From Mycoplana dimorpha (GTDB lineage Bacteria; Pseudomonadota; Alphaproteobacteria; Rhizobiales; Rhizobiaceae): a stretch of 64,000 nt of DNA. Location: the NCBI RefSeq assembly GCF_003046475.1, contig NZ_PZZZ01000010.1:62001-126000 (forward strand), read 5' to 3'. A model generated the notes under the pieces. It worked only from the letters and a program-made list of their open reading frames with translations, was not told the DNA's origin and searched no databases. Position 1 is the first letter of the stretch. Each line of letters opens with the position of its first letter. This document shows, one piece after another, positions 29,715-42,783 of this stretch. The position numbers and the translations under genes are program-made.

Positions 29715-30332
29715 ATGAGCAAGCGCGCTTCATCCAAGTACAAGATCGATCGCCGCATGGGCGAAAACATCTGGGGTCGCCCGAAGTCCCCGGTCAACCG
29801 CCGCGAATACGGCCCCGGCCAGCACGGCCAGCGCCGCAAGTCGAAGCTCTCGGACTTCGGCGTGCAGCTGCGCGCCAAGCAGAAGCTGAAGGGCTACTAC
29901 GGCGACCTGCGCGAGAAGCAGTTCCGCGCGACCTACGAGGAAGCCAACCGCCGCAAGGGCGACACCGGCGAAAACCTGATCGGCCTGCTCGAATCGCGCC
30001 TCGACGCGATCGTCTACCGCGCCAAGTTCGTGCCGACCGTCTTTGCCGCTCGCCAGTTCGTCAACCACGGCCACGTCAAGGTCAACGGCGTCCGCGTCAA
30101 CATCGGTTCCTACCGCTGCAAGGCCGGTGACGTCATCGAGGTTCGCGAGAAGTCCAAGCAGCTCGTTTCGGTTCTGGAATCGGTCCAGCTCGCCGAGCGC
30201 GACGTCCCGGACTACATCGAAGTCGACCACAACAAGATGGTTGCGACCTTCGCCCGCGTTCCGGGCCTCTCCGACGTACCGTACCCGGTCGTCATGGAGC
30301 CGAACCTGGTCGTCGAATTCTACTCGCGTTAA
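29715..30332 (+). CDS. rpsD: 30S ribosomal protein S4
   Basis: 205-residue primary 16S rRNA-binding protein that nucleates small-subunit assembly. It starts [21 protein letters not shown], contains the S4 RNA-binding domain ([37 protein letters not shown]) and ends [12 protein letters not shown]. The AAAGGAAA ribosome site sits 5 bases before the ATG. Monocistronic with its own promoter and terminator, as usual in rhizobia where rpsD is outside the main ribosomal operons. Confidence 0.98.
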   Translation: MSKRASSKYKIDRRMGENIWGRPKSPVNRREYGPGQHGQRRKSKLSDFGVQLRAKQKLKGYYGDLREKQFRATYEEANRRKGDTGENLIGLLESRLDAIVYRAKFVPTVFAARQFVNHGHVKVNGVRVNIGSYRCKAGDVIEVREKSKQLVSVLESVQLAERDVPDYIEVDHNKMVATFARVPGLSDVPYPVVMEPNLVVEFYSR

Positions 30333-30357
30333 TTCGCGACGCCATCGTCCAGATTGG

Positions 30358-30390
30358 AAAAGCCGCCGAGAAATTGGCGGCTTTTTCTTT
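30358..30390 (+). terminator. intrinsic terminator of rpsD
   Basis: Ten-bp stem AAAAGCCGCC/GGCGGCTTTT with an 8-base loop, then TCTTT, 26 bases after the rpsD stop. Confidence 0.88.
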
Positions 30391-30545
30391 GGGAGAAATA
30401 AAAAAGCACGCTACCTGGAAGTGTGCGAGTTCCCTGGTGAGACACGCACCGAAACAAGAACTAATGTAAGGGTGCATGCGCTTTCGGGCGATCTGCCTTA
30501 GTGGCAAGTGACAGGCGGAATCTTTTCCTTAGAACAAGGGGCGGC

Positions 30546-31475
30546 ATGACGGACCTGCAAGCCATCGTCGACGACATCCATGCGACGCTTTCGACGCGGC
30601 GCGGCGAGGGCAGGGTCGCGGACTACATTTCGCAGCTTGCACACGTCGATCCGAAGAAATTCGGCATGGCGGTCGCAACCGTCGACGGTGGGATGCATCT
30701 TGCCGGCGACGCGGAAGAGCCCTTCTCCATCCAGAGCATTTCCAAGGTCTTCACGCTGACACTGGCGCTCGGCAAGTACGGCGAGGCGATCTGGAAGCGC
30801 GTTGGTCGCGAACCGTCGGGTTCGGCGTTCAACTCCATTGTCCAGCTCGAGCATGAGGGCGGCATACCCCGTAATCCATTCATCAATGCCGGCGCCATCG
30901 CCATCACCGACCTGGTGCTCGCCGGCCATACGCCGAAGGAGGCGATCGGCGAGATCGTGCGGTTCGTGCGCTATCTGGCCGACGAGGACGATATCGTCGT
31001 CGACCAGGCGGTGGCACGCTCCGAACAGGCGACCGGCTTCCGCAACGTCGCGTTGGCCAATTTCATGCGCTCGTTCGGCAGGCTCGATCATCCGGCGGAA
31101 CTGGTGCTCGGCGTCTATTTTCACCAGTGCGCGCTGGCGATGAGTTGCCGGCAGCTCGCCAGGGCGGGGCTGTTCCTCGCCAACAGCGGCACCAATCCGC
31201 TGATCGGCCACCGTGTCGTCTCGCATATGCGGGCGCGGCGTATCAACGCCCTGATGCTGACTTGCGGCCACTACGACGGTTCCGGCGAATTCGCCTACCG
31301 CGTCGGCCTGCCGGGCAAGAGCGGCGTCGGCGGCGGCATTCTCGCCGTGGCGCCGGGTAAAGCCTCGGTCGCGGTCTGGTCGCCCGGCCTCAACGAAAAC
31401 GGCAATTCGCTGCTTGGCTCTCTTGCGCTCGAAATGCTGGCCGCGCGCACCGGGTGGTCGGTGTTCGGGGCTTGA
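30546..31475 (+). CDS. glsA: glutaminase
   Basis: 309-residue beta-lactamase-fold enzyme hydrolysing glutamine to glutamate and ammonia. The catalytic SxxK is S64-I-S-K67 within [13 protein letters not shown]. Other conserved parts: [38 protein letters not shown], and the C-terminal [15 protein letters not shown]. Length equals that of E. coli GlsA/YbaS-type enzymes. The ATG at 30546 follows AAGGGGCGG; an in-frame upstream extension to 30501 has no family similarity. Confidence 0.95.
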   Translation: MTDLQAIVDDIHATLSTRRGEGRVADYISQLAHVDPKKFGMAVATVDGGMHLAGDAEEPFSIQSISKVFTLTLALGKYGEAIWKRVGREPSGSAFNSIVQLEHEGGIPRNPFINAGAIAITDLVLAGHTPKEAIGEIVRFVRYLADEDDIVVDQAVARSEQATGFRNVALANFMRSFGRLDHPAELVLGVYFHQCALAMSCRQLARAGLFLANSGTNPLIGHRVVSHMRARRINALMLTCGHYDGSGEFAYRVGLPGKSGVGGGILAVAPGKASVAVWSPGLNENGNSLLGSLALEMLAARTGWSVFGA

Positions 31476-31528
31476 TTGTCGGGCTTGATCGGGGCATTGC
31501 ATGCCCGGATCGCAATTGGACAGATCGC

Positions 31529-32401
31529 ATGACCCTCGCATGTGCCGAAACGGAAGACAACGGGCCGGATGACGGCCGGCACCCGCTGTTCGCCGACGCG
31601 CCCTCCAGCGTTTCCTTCAACAAGCTGCGCAAGCGCCTGCTCCGGCAGGTGCGGCAGGCCATGGACGACTTCGCCATGCTGAAGGGGCAGAAGCGCTGGT
31701 TGGTTGGCATTTCCGGCGGCAAGGATAGCTACGGCCTGCTGGCGCTGCTGATGGATCTGCAATGGCGCGGCCTGCTGCCGGTCGAACTGATCGCCTGCAA
31801 CCTCGACCAAGGCCAGCCGAACTTCCCCAAGCACGTCCTTCCCGACTACCTGGCGTCGATCGGCGTCAGGCACCGCATCGAATATCGCGACACCTATTCG
31901 ATCGTGAAGGAGAAGGTGCCGCAGGGGGCGACCTACTGCTCCCTCTGCTCACGGCTGCGGCGTGGCAACCTCTACCGCATTGCGCGGGAAGAGGGCTGCG
32001 ACGCGCTCGTCCTCGGCCATCACCGCGAGGACATCCTGGAGACCTTCTTCATGAATTTCTTCCACGGCGGACGGCTTGCGACCATGCCGCCGAAGCTGCT
32101 CAACGACGACGGCGACCTGACGGTGCTGCGTCCGCTCGCCTATGCGGCCGAGGACGACCTGGCGAAGTTCGCAGCCGCCATGCAGTTCCCGATCATTCCC
32201 TGTGACCTGTGCGGCTCGCAGGACGGCCTGCAGCGCAACGCAATGAAGGCGATGCTGGCCGACATCGAGGCCCGCATGCCCGGCCGGAAGGACGCGATGC
32301 TGCGGGCGCTGGCGCACGTCAACCCGTCCCACCTTCTCGATACGAAGCTCTTCGATTTCTCCTCTCTTGCAGTGGCAACCCCGGATGACGGTACAATTTG
32401 A
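31529..32401 (+). CDS. ttcA: tRNA 2-thiocytidine(32) biosynthesis protein TtcA
   Basis: 290-residue PP-loop ATPase with an iron-sulfur cluster that thiolates cytidine 32 of some tRNAs. PP-loop SGGKDS is at 62-67; cysteine pairs occur in [11 protein letters not shown] and PCDLCGSQ, the expected cluster ligands. [13 protein letters not shown] is a strong TtcA marker. The last bases overlap the inositol monophosphatase gene. Both TtcA and the TrmJ-like enzyme upstream act on tRNA position 32, although they are not in one operon. Confidence 0.94.
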   Translation: MTLACAETEDNGPDDGRHPLFADAPSSVSFNKLRKRLLRQVRQAMDDFAMLKGQKRWLVGISGGKDSYGLLALLMDLQWRGLLPVELIACNLDQGQPNFPKHVLPDYLASIGVRHRIEYRDTYSIVKEKVPQGATYCSLCSRLRRGNLYRIAREEGCDALVLGHHREDILETFFMNFFHGGRLATMPPKLLNDDGDLTVLRPLAYAAEDDLAKFAAAMQFPIIPCDLCGSQDGLQRNAMKAMLADIEARMPGRKDAMLRALAHVNPSHLLDTKLFDFSSLAVATPDDGTI

Positions 32402-33209
32402 CATCAACGCGCTCGCGCTCCTTCTCAGCACGGCAGCGGAGGCCGAGATCCGACCGCGCTTCCGCGCGCTCGCCGACGGCGAGGTCAGGACCAAGACCAG
32501 CGCCATCGACCTGGTGACCGAGGCCGACGAGGCGGCCGAGCGGTTCATCAAGGCGGGCATGGAGGCGGTGCTGCCGGGTGCCCTGTTTGTCGGCGAGGAG
32601 AGCGTCGCCGCAGAGCCGGCGCTGCTGTCGAAACTGGCGGAGGCCGATCTGGCCGTCGTTGTCGATCCCATCGACGGAACGTTCAATTTCGCCGCCGGCG
32701 TGCCGCTGTTCGGCGTCATGGCTGCGGTGGTGGCAGGCGGCGAAACGATCGCGGGCGTGATCTGCGATCCGATGGGCGACGACTTCGTGCTGGCCGAGAA
32801 GGGGGCGGGAGCCTGGCAGACCGGCGGCAACCGACCGGCCGTCCGTCTCAAGGCAGCCGCCCCGGTTCCGCTTGCGGATATGACCGGCATGGCCTCGACG
32901 GGCTTCCTGCCGGCGGAGATGCGGACACGCGTGATGTCCAATCTCGCCAAGGTTGCCTTCTGCTCGAACTACCGCTGCGCGGCCCACGAGTATCGCACCT
33001 TCGCTGCCGGCCACCTGCACTACCTGATGTACAATAAACTGATGCCGTGGGACCATCTCGCCGGCACGCTGATCAGCCAGGAAGCCGGCGCCTTTGTTGC
33101 CCGCCACGACGGCACGCCCTACGAACCGCGCCATGTCGAAGGGGGGCTGCTTGTTGCCCCCGACCGCGACAGCTGGGAAATGTTCCGCCGCGAGATTCTC
33201 GGCGGCTGA
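32385..33209 (+). CDS. inositol monophosphatase family protein
   Basis: 274-residue Mg-dependent, lithium-sensitive-type phosphatase. Motifs: GEES (E71/E72), DPIDGT at 94-99, and a terminal metal site PWDH in [14 protein letters not shown]. Possible substrates include inositol phosphate, histidinol phosphate or PAP; sequence alone does not decide. It overlaps the ttcA end by 17 bases, so translation is coupled. An intrinsic terminator follows. Confidence 0.88.
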   Translation: MTVQFDINALALLLSTAAEAEIRPRFRALADGEVRTKTSAIDLVTEADEAAERFIKAGMEAVLPGALFVGEESVAAEPALLSKLAEADLAVVVDPIDGTFNFAAGVPLFGVMAAVVAGGETIAGVICDPMGDDFVLAEKGAGAWQTGGNRPAVRLKAAAPVPLADMTGMASTGFLPAEMRTRVMSNLAKVAFCSNYRCAAHEYRTFAAGHLHYLMYNKLMPWDHLAGTLISQEAGAFVARHDGTPYEPRHVEGGLLVAPDRDSWEMFRREILGG

Positions 33210-33230
33210 AGAGGCATCGATCGAAGTGTG

Positions 33231-33260
33231 AAAGGCCCGGAGGAAATACCGGGCCTTTTT
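33231..33260 (+). terminator. intrinsic terminator after the inositol monophosphatase gene
   Basis: Ten-bp stem AAAGGCCCGG/CCGGGCCTTT with an 8-base loop ending in TTTTT. It may also serve the convergent transporter gene, since the reverse strand gives a shorter T-tract. Confidence 0.85.
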
Positions 33261-33276
33261 CGCTCCGTCCAGCCGA

Positions 33277-34524
33277 TCAGGACGGCTGGGCGTGAGACTG
33301 GAAAAGCCGGCCGCGTTCCGCGACGAGGACGAAGGCCAGGCCGATGACCGACACGACGAAAAAGCCGAGCACGAGCGGCAAGGCAGTGTCGTTGAAGGCC
33401 TGGCCGATCACGCCGCCGATAAGCGCGCCGCCGGCGGTGCCCATGAAGCCGAGAACCGACGATGCGGTGCCGGCCACGTGGCCCAGCGGTTCCATTGCGA
33501 GCGAGTTGAAGTTCGAGCCGATCCAGCCGAACTGGAACATGGCGAGCGCGAACAGAACGATGAAGATCGGGAAGGGCAGATGCCCGGGCCAGGACAGCGT
33601 CAGCGCCAGCCACAGCGTATTTACCGTCAGGAACCCGACCAGCGCGCCATGGGACAGCCGCCGCATGCCGAACTGGCCCACCAGCTTCGCATTGACGAAG
33701 GAGGAGAAGCCCATGAAGGCGGCGACGGCGGCAAAGGCGACGGGGAACCAGACGCCCAGTCCATAGATGCCGACATAGATCTGTTGCGCCGAGTTGATGA
33801 AGCCGAACAGCGCGCCGAAGATGAAGGTGCTGGCCAGCGTGTAGCAGAGCGCGACGCGGTTGGTCAGAACGATGCGAAAGCCCGCCAGCACGGACGAGAC
33901 GGTGAAGGGCCGGACATCCTCGGGTGACAGCGTTTCGGGCAGCCGCAGGTACATCCATACGGCGACCATGGCGGCGATGACGGCCATGAAGATGAAGATC
34001 AGGTGCCAGTCGCCGAATACCATGACGGTCTGGCCGATACCCGGTGCGAGGACCGGAATCACCATGAATACCATCATGATCAGCGACATGACCTCCGCCA
34101 TCGCCCGGCCGCCGAACACATCGCGGACGATCGAAACGGTGATGACGCGCATGGCCGATGAGCCGATGCCCTGAACGAAGCGCAGCGCCAGCAGCATCGC
34201 GAAGCTCGGAGCGAAAATGGCGGCGAATGCCGAAACGATATAGATGCCGAGTCCCGCGAACATCGGCAGGCGGCGGCCAAAACGATCGGAAATGGGGCCG
34301 TAGAGCAGTTGCGCGAAGGCAAACCCGATCAGATAGGCGGAGATCACGTACTGGCGGTGGTTCTCGTTGTCGACGCCGAGGCTGGCGCCGATCTCCTGCA
34401 GGCCCGGCAGCATGATGTCGATGGCTAGCGCATTCAGGGCCATCAGCATCGCCATGAGGGCGATGAATTCTGTTTTGCCCATGCCCTTGAGGCGTCGGGC
34501 CGACTCGATTGAAAGCGCGGTCAT
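33277..34524 (-). CDS. Bcr/CflA family multidrug efflux MFS transporter
   Basis: 415-residue major facilitator with 12 predicted membrane helices. Landmarks are ALAIDIMLPGLQEIG in helix 1, the loop GPISDRFGRRLPMF, and the antiporter motif in MRVITVSIVRDVFGG, which place it in the Bcr/CflA (DHA1) group exporting drugs or small metabolites. The start is uncertain: ATG at 34524 (MTALSIES) is used, but 34539 and an internal ATG near 34482 are possible; none has a strong ribosome site. A reverse-strand hairpin sits just upstream. Confidence 0.85.
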   Translation of the reverse strand: MTALSIESARRLKGMGKTEFIALMAMLMALNALAIDIMLPGLQEIGASLGVDNENHRQYVISAYLIGFAFAQLLYGPISDRFGRRLPMFAGLGIYIVSAFAAIFAPSFAMLLALRFVQGIGSSAMRVITVSIVRDVFGGRAMAEVMSLIMMVFMVIPVLAPGIGQTVMVFGDWHLIFIFMAVIAAMVAVWMYLRLPETLSPEDVRPFTVSSVLAGFRIVLTNRVALCYTLASTFIFGALFGFINSAQQIYVGIYGLGVWFPVAFAAVAAFMGFSSFVNAKLVGQFGMRRLSHGALVGFLTVNTLWLALTLSWPGHLPFPIFIVLFALAMFQFGWIGSNFNSLAMEPLGHVAGTASSVLGFMGTAGGALIGGVIGQAFNDTALPLVLGFFVVSVIGLAFVLVAERGRLFQSHAQPS

Positions 34525-34539
34525 GACAAAAAAATCCAT

Positions 34540-34572
34540 AAAAGAGAGAAGGCGCCGTTTGTGCGGCGCCTT
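34540..34572 (-). terminator. intrinsic terminator of grxD
   Basis: Perfect 9-bp stem AAGGCGCCG/CGGCGCCTT with a 6-base loop, followed on the reverse strand by CTCTCTTTT. It lies 33 bases after the grxD stop and directly before the transporter start, suggesting that the transporter needs its own promoter or read-through. Confidence 0.6.
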
Positions 34573-34605
34573 GATCGATCTGAAAATTTGTAAGGCTCGA
34601 AAGCC

Positions 34606-34938
<333 letters not shown>

Positions 34939-35149
34939 GTCGAATCCTCTTCCATCCGGGTTCAAGGCCCGGACCGCAATGCTGCTCTTAGATAGCAATG
35001 TGCGGGGCACATTTCCATCACCCCGCGTCGATATGTTTCATCAAATCTGATGATGGACCGGAGAGAGGGCCGATCCGGAGCTGGTGGCGGCGCCCCGTGC
35101 GACCCTGCCGTACCTGAGCCGGCTGGTCTACTTGAGGTTACTGCGGCCC

Positions 35150-35383
35150 TTACTCGGGCGCAGAAGTCTGCAAGGCGAGGGCGTGGAGAGCCTCGCCCAT
35201 ATTGCCCTTCAAGGCGTTGTAGACCATCTGGTGCTGCTGCACCCGGGTCTTGCCGCGAAAGGCTTCCGCGACGACTTCGGCGGCGTAGTGATCCCCATCG
35301 CCCGCCAGATCGCGGATCGTGACCTTGGCCCCTGGAATGCCGGCCTTGATCAAGTCTTCGATATCACCTGGTGCCATGGGCAT
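35150..35383 (-). CDS. bolA: BolA family protein
   Basis: 77-residue BolA-like protein with the characteristic GDGDHYAAEVVAEAFRGKTRVQQHQMVYNAL region, including the histidine expected to share a [2Fe-2S] cluster with CGFS glutaredoxin. The ATG at 35383 has AAGGGAG upstream; a longer frame into purL is rejected. It lies 20 bases after purL and about 210 before grxD, making a purL-bolA-grxD run common in rhizobia. Confidence 0.93.
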   Translation of the reverse strand: MPMAPGDIEDLIKAGIPGAKVTIRDLAGDGDHYAAEVVAEAFRGKTRVQQHQMVYNALKGNMGEALHALALQTSAPE

Positions 35384-35403
35384 GTGATGCACTCCCTTAT
35401 CAT

Positions 35404-37641
<2,238 letters not shown>

Positions 37642-37748
37642 CGTCTCTCGTCTTGTCCGTGTGGTGAGGGCTTTGCGGTCTCTTTAGCGCAAGCGGCAGC
37701 AGGGTGCGACAGGAAAATGCCCACCTCAACAGGCAGGTGGCGCCTGGC

Positions 37749-38096
37749 TCAGAGGATCTCCGCCAGTTTGTCCAGCGGGCGGCAAAGACGGGCGCCCTTT
37801 CCGGTGATCACGATCGGCCGTTCGATGAGGATCGGATGTTCCAGCATCGCGTCGAGCAACTCGCGGTCGGTCTTTGCCGGGTCGAGCAGGCCAAGTTCTT
37901 GGGCGAGCGGTTCCTTGGCCCGCAGGACATGCCGCGGCGATGTGCCCATGGCCATCAGGATGGCGACAAGCTCCTCCCGCGTCGGCGGGTTCTTCAGGTA
38001 TTCGATGATCTCCGGTTCGTGGCCGGACTCGCGGATCTTGGCCAGCGCGTTGCGTGAGGTGGAGCAGCGGGGATTGTGCAGTATCTGGATCGTCAC
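37749..38096 (-). CDS. arsC: ArsC-family arsenate reductase-like protein
   Basis: 115-residue glutaredoxin-dependent arsenate reductase fold. Catalytic C11 in HNPRCSTSRNAL, and the family arginine triad appears with HPILIERPIVI and KGARLCRPLDKLAEIL. It has no ars operon around it, so it may be a housekeeping YfgD/Spx-like member rather than an arsenic-resistance enzyme. Same orientation as the pur genes, about 108 bases before purL. Confidence 0.88.
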   Translation of the reverse strand: MTIQILHNPRCSTSRNALAKIRESGHEPEIIEYLKNPPTREELVAILMAMGTSPRHVLRAKEPLAQELGLLDPAKTDRELLDAMLEHPILIERPIVITGKGARLCRPLDKLAEIL

Positions 38097-38298
38097 GGGG
38101 CGGTCTCGTGTGAAGGATCGGACAGTGGGCGGCTTGGTCGGGATAGACGCGCGTGACGGTCGCCGGCGTCGGACAAACCCACCCGCGCGGTTGCCGTCGA
38201 TCGCCCCGGCGCGGCTGGGACGTGTAAGAGTAATCCAGGTTCAAGCGATATTACGCTTGTCCGGTCTGAAACCGCGGCCGCTCTTGAAACGGACGGGC

Positions 38299-38703
38299 TT
38301 AGCGGCAGCCTGCACCGCCGGCGGCCCAGCGCTTGACGTCGGCGGCGATGCGGCCGGAGACGGGCTCGTCCATCAGCGGCCCGAAGGCACTCAGTCTGGC
38401 GGGATGGCCCTCGGCCTGGACTACCAGCAGCGGGCGTGCCTCCGGCGATCGCCGCGGCACGACAAGGATGCGCGGTTTGCCCGAGAACGAGTTCAGTTCC
38501 GGAGCGAGGCGATATGCCTGGAACGCCGCGTCGCCGGACTTGAACCAGCAGGCGTTCGCGCCGAGCGCGATGCGCTCCATGGTCGGCAGCGCTGCGGTGC
38601 TGGCCTGCGGCGCCGGGGCGCTGGATTGGCAGGCGGCGACCAGACTGGCGGTTGCCGCGAGCGCAAGCGGGCGGATGGCCTTGGAAAGGGCGAAGGGGCG
38701 CAT
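38299..38703 (-). CDS. small lipoprotein of unknown function
   Basis: 134-residue protein with a lipoprotein signal (ALAATASLVAAC, lipid-modified cysteine about residue 25). The mature part has two more cysteines (ANACWFKSG and the penultimate GAGCR), probably a disulfide. I recognise no domain. It lies 46 bases after purQ and in the same orientation, so it may be co-transcribed, but nothing links it to purine synthesis. Confidence 0.72.
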   Translation of the reverse strand: MRPFALSKAIRPLALAATASLVAACQSSAPAPQASTAALPTMERIALGANACWFKSGDAAFQAYRLAPELNSFSGKPRILVVPRRSPEARPLLVVQAEGHPARLSAFGPLMDEPVSGRIAADVKRWAAGGAGCR

Positions 38704-38749
38704 GACAAGCCTTTTGGACGGGACAGGCGCCCCTGATACGAAGCGAAGG

Positions 38750-39424
38750 TTAAGCGGCGATTACTTCGAGGGCCGAGGCGAATAGCCCGCGACCATCTGA
38801 GCCGCCGTGGGCCGCCTCGATCAGATTTTCCGGGTGCGGCATCATGCCGAGCACGTTGCCCTTTTCGTTGATGACACCGGCGATGTCATTCAGCGAGCCG
38901 TTCGGGTTGGTGCCTTCCGCATAACGGAACACAACCTGGCCGTTGCCCTCGATCCTGGCCAGCGTCTCGGCATCGGCGAAGAAATTGCCGTCGTGATGGG
39001 CGACCGGGCAGCGGAGGATCTGTCCCTGGCTATAGGCGCGGGTAAAGTCCGTTTCCGCGTTCGCCACCTCAAGCTTGATCTCCTTGCAGACGAACTTCAG
39101 CGAGGCGTTGCGCATCAGGGCGCCCGGCAGCAGGCCGGCCTCGAGCAGGATCTGGAAGCCGTTGCAGACGCCGAGAACCTTCACGCCGGCCTCGGCCTTG
39201 GCCTTGATCGCCTGCATCACCGGCATGCGCGCGGCGATCGCCCCGCAGCGCAGGTAGTCGCCGTAGGAGAAGCCGCCGGGGATGACGATCAGATCGACGC
39301 TGTCGGGGATCTCGGTTTCCGTCTGCCAGACCGTGACAGGCGCCTTGCCGCCGATCTTGGTCAGCGCCGCGATCATGTCGCGGTCGCGGTTGAGGCCTGG
39401 GAGTTGAACAACGGCTGCTTTCAT
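38750..39424 (-). CDS. purQ: phosphoribosylformylglycinamidine synthase subunit PurQ
   Basis: 224-residue class I glutamine amidotransferase that provides ammonia to PurL. The nucleophile elbow [10 protein letters not shown] and the [10 protein letters not shown] segment are intact, and the C-terminal [15 protein letters not shown] contains the catalytic His and Glu region. Its ATG overlaps the stop of the upstream coiled-coil ORF (ATGA), so translation is coupled to that protein. Confidence 0.97.
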   Translation of the reverse strand: MKAAVVQLPGLNRDRDMIAALTKIGGKAPVTVWQTETEIPDSVDLIVIPGGFSYGDYLRCGAIAARMPVMQAIKAKAEAGVKVLGVCNGFQILLEAGLLPGALMRNASLKFVCKEIKLEVANAETDFTRAYSQGQILRCPVAHHDGNFFADAETLARIEGNGQVVFRYAEGTNPNGSLNDIAGVINEKGNVLGMMPHPENLIEAAHGGSDGRGLFASALEVIAA

Positions 39425-39678
39425 GGGTGTGGCTCAAACTTTGCCTGGGCCTCGGCGAGTTCACGCAATTCGAGGCGGTTTTCAATACGGTCGAGGCGAG
39501 TTTCGTGACGGCTCAGGATGCCATAGATGTTATGAATATCCTGCTGAACAGAGATCATCGTACCTCGAAGGGCGTTTAGCTCCGCCCGGATCTCGGACTG
39601 TCCCTGCTTCAGGGTGTTGGTGTCAGCCTGAATTTTCTTCAGCAGTTCGAACATCAACTCGTTCGTGATTTCCGCCAC
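39421..39678 (-). CDS. short coiled-coil protein between purS and purQ
   Basis: 85-residue, fully helical, charged protein predicted to form a coiled coil (heptad-like [19 protein letters not shown] and [19 protein letters not shown]). The start is GTG at 39678, with AAGGAGG five bases upstream; the longer frame beginning at a TTG at 39693 would contain the ribosome site within the gene. It overlaps the purQ start by four bases and begins 19 bases after the purS stop. No known domain. The context suggests a role connected with the PurS-PurQ-PurL complex or just translational coupling. Confidence 0.75.
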   Translation of the reverse strand: MAEITNELMFELLKKIQADTNTLKQGQSEIRAELNALRGTMISVQQDIHNIYGILSRHETRLDRIENRLELRELAEAQAKFEPHP

Positions 39679-39696
39679 CGCCGCCTCCTTCAACCA

Positions 39697-39939
39697 TTAG
39701 GCGAGTGCGATAGTGTAGTTCTCAATCACCGTGTTCGCCAGAAGTTTCTCGCACATGTCCTTCAGGTCCGCCTCGGCCTTGGCCTTGTCGGCGGTCTGCA
39801 GCTCGAGATCGAAAACCTTGCCCTGGCGGACATGGCCGAGTCCTTCGAAACCGAGTGCGCCGAGCGCGCCTTCGATCGCCTTGCCCTGCGGGTCGAGTAC
39901 GCCATTCTTCAGCGTCACCGTTACGCGTGCCTTGATCAT
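39697..39939 (-). CDS. purS: phosphoribosylformylglycinamidine synthase subunit PurS
   Basis: 80-residue PurS, the small bridging subunit of the FGAM synthase complex. MIKARVTVTLKNGVLDPQGKAI and the central GHVRQGKVFDLEL are standard for the family, and the C-terminus ends LLANTVIENYTIAL. Part of a reverse-strand operon from purC to purQ; 64 bases separate it from purC. Confidence 0.96.
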   Translation of the reverse strand: MIKARVTVTLKNGVLDPQGKAIEGALGALGFEGLGHVRQGKVFDLELQTADKAKAEADLKDMCEKLLANTVIENYTIALA

Positions 39940-40003
39940 GTGTTCCTCTTAAAACGCGCTATTCACGTGGCCATGCGGCCCGGCGGGACAGACCCGCCAT
40001 TGA

Positions 40004-40768
40004 TTACTTGACCAGGACCGGTCCGGTGCCGCGGATCGGCTCGTTCTCGTTGATGATGCCGAGACGACGGGCGACTTCCTGGTAGGCTTCGAGCAGTCCG
40101 CCCATGTCGCGGCGGAAGCGATCCTTGTCCATCTTCTCCTGGGTGCTGACGTCCCAGAGGCGGCAGCTGTCGGGCGAGATCTCGTCGGCGATGATAATGC
40201 GCATCATGTCGCCCTCATACAGGCGGCCACATTCGATCTTGAAGTCGACCAGCTGGATGCCGACGCCGAGGAAAAGGCCGGAGAGAAAATCGTTGACGCG
40301 GATGGCGAGCGCCATGATGTCGTCGAGCTCCTGCGGGCTCGCCCAGCCGAAGGCGGTGATGTGCTCTTCGGAGACGAGCGGATCGTCCAGGTTGTCGGCC
40401 TTGAAGTAGAACTCGATGATCGAGCGCGGCAGAAGGGTGCCCTCCTCGATGCCGAGGCGCTTGGCGAGCGAGCCGGCGGCGACGTTGCGCACCACCACCT
40501 CGAGCGGGATGATCTCGACCTCCTTGATCAGTTGCTCGCGCATGTTGAGCCGGCGGATGAAATGGGTCGGAATCCCCATCTTGTTCAGATGCGTGAAGAG
40601 ATATTCCGAGATGCGGTTGTTGAGCACGCCCTTGCCGTCGATGACGTCATGCTTCTTCTTGTTGAAGGCGGTGGCGTCGTCTTTGAAGAACTGGATCAGA
40701 GTGCCCGGCTCCGGACCCTCGTAGAGAATCTTGGCCTTGCCCTCGTAAATACGGCGGCGACGGTTCAT
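40004..40768 (-). CDS. purC: phosphoribosylaminoimidazole-succinocarboxamide synthase
   Basis: 254-residue SAICAR synthetase joining aspartate to CAIR in purine synthesis. Starts [18 protein letters not shown]; conserved [38 protein letters not shown] and DFKIECGRL follow, with nucleotide-contact [13 protein letters not shown]. The ATG at 40768 fits the family; a long in-frame extension antisense to the next gene is rejected. First gene of the purC-purS-orf-purQ operon, divergent from the ATPase inhibitor gene. Confidence 0.97.
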   Translation of the reverse strand: MNRRRRIYEGKAKILYEGPEPGTLIQFFKDDATAFNKKKHDVIDGKGVLNNRISEYLFTHLNKMGIPTHFIRRLNMREQLIKEVEIIPLEVVVRNVAAGSLAKRLGIEEGTLLPRSIIEFYFKADNLDDPLVSEEHITAFGWASPQELDDIMALAIRVNDFLSGLFLGVGIQLVDFKIECGRLYEGDMMRIIIADEISPDSCRLWDVSTQEKMDKDRFRRDMGGLLEAYQEVARRLGIINENEPIRGTGPVLVK

Positions 40769-40825
40769 GGAAATTATCTCTGTAGTTGGCGCCCTTCGAG
40801 TGGCGCAGGTATCAAATCTTTCCGG

Positions 40826-40959
40826 GGTCCATAAACGAATTGCAGCCGTTTCACAATCGGCCTCTCGGTCCGGTCCCCGTATTTGGAGCGCTGGTCCGCT
40901 CCGTGCGCGCCCCGGCAAAAGTTCCATTGCACTTTCGACACGCTTTTGTTTTATGGACC
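40826..40959. promoter_or_regulatory. divergent promoter region with paired TTTATGGACC elements
   Basis: The 10-base sequence TTTATGGACC occurs once in each orientation: reading toward purC at 40826-40835 (58 bases before its ATG) and toward the inhibitor gene at 40950-40959 (47 bases before its ATG). Each could include a -10 region or a regulator site. A TTGTGA 17 bases before TATGGA on the purC side gives a plausible promoter. Confidence 0.4.
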
Positions 40960-41005
40960 GGAGAGCCCATCGGGGCCACTTTTGAATATATAGGGGAGTC
41001 GGCAC

Positions 41006-41317
41006 ATGACCACCATGCAGGATCGCGAAAAAGCCTTCGAAGCAAAGTTCGCGATGGATCAGGAGCTTCGCTTCAAGGCAGAGGCCCGCCGCAACAAGCT
41101 CGTCGGTTACTGGGCCGCCGACCTGCTCGGCAGGGACGACCGTGATGCCTATGCCAAGGAAGTCATCGCCGCCGATTTCGAGGAAGTCGGGCATGAGGAC
41201 GTGGTCCGCAAGATCAAGGCCGATTTCGACGCCGCCGGCGTCGCCAAGAGCGAAGACGACATCCGGGCGCAGATGATGGAACTTCTGGCCGTCGCGATCG
41301 AGCAGCTTCGGGCCTGA
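41006..41317 (+). CDS. ATPase inhibitor subunit zeta (DUF1476)
   Basis: 103-residue helical protein of the DUF1476 family, which in Paracoccus is the zeta subunit that inhibits the F1-ATPase. Family signature: [25 protein letters not shown] at the inhibitory N-terminus, then [11 protein letters not shown], and a C-terminal [19 protein letters not shown]. Expressed divergently from purC. Many rhizobia have this gene beside the purine genes. It would limit ATP hydrolysis when the proton gradient falls. Confidence 0.92.
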   Translation: MTTMQDREKAFEAKFAMDQELRFKAEARRNKLVGYWAADLLGRDDRDAYAKEVIAADFEEVGHEDVVRKIKADFDAAGVAKSEDDIRAQMMELLAVAIEQLRA

Positions 41318-41363
41318 AGCAACGGAGCCATTCCTCAGCAGGATGGAGCGCAACCCAAATTGA

Positions 41364-41391
41364 AAAGGGCGCGGCCTTGGCCGCGCCCTTT
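41364..41391. terminator. bidirectional intrinsic terminator between the zeta gene and purB
   Basis: Thirteen-bp perfect stem AAAGGGCGCGGCC/GGCCGCGCCCTTT with a 2-base loop in the convergent gap. Short A/T tracts occur on both sides, so it can stop transcription from either gene. Confidence 0.85.
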
Positions 41392-41414
41392 GTCGTTCGG
41401 CAGTCTCGCGGTCG

Positions 41415-42722
<1,308 letters not shown>

Positions 42723-42783
42723 CGGCTTTCAGCTTTCTCTGGGAGGAGTGGTGGCGCCCCTCTATCAAGAATGGCCAAAAAGC

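Noticed and set aside
35053-35065. 13-base match ATGGACCGGAGAG shared with 40953-40965
   Set aside because: Chance 13-base repeats are expected many times in 64 kb, and the orientation relative to the neighbouring genes differs.
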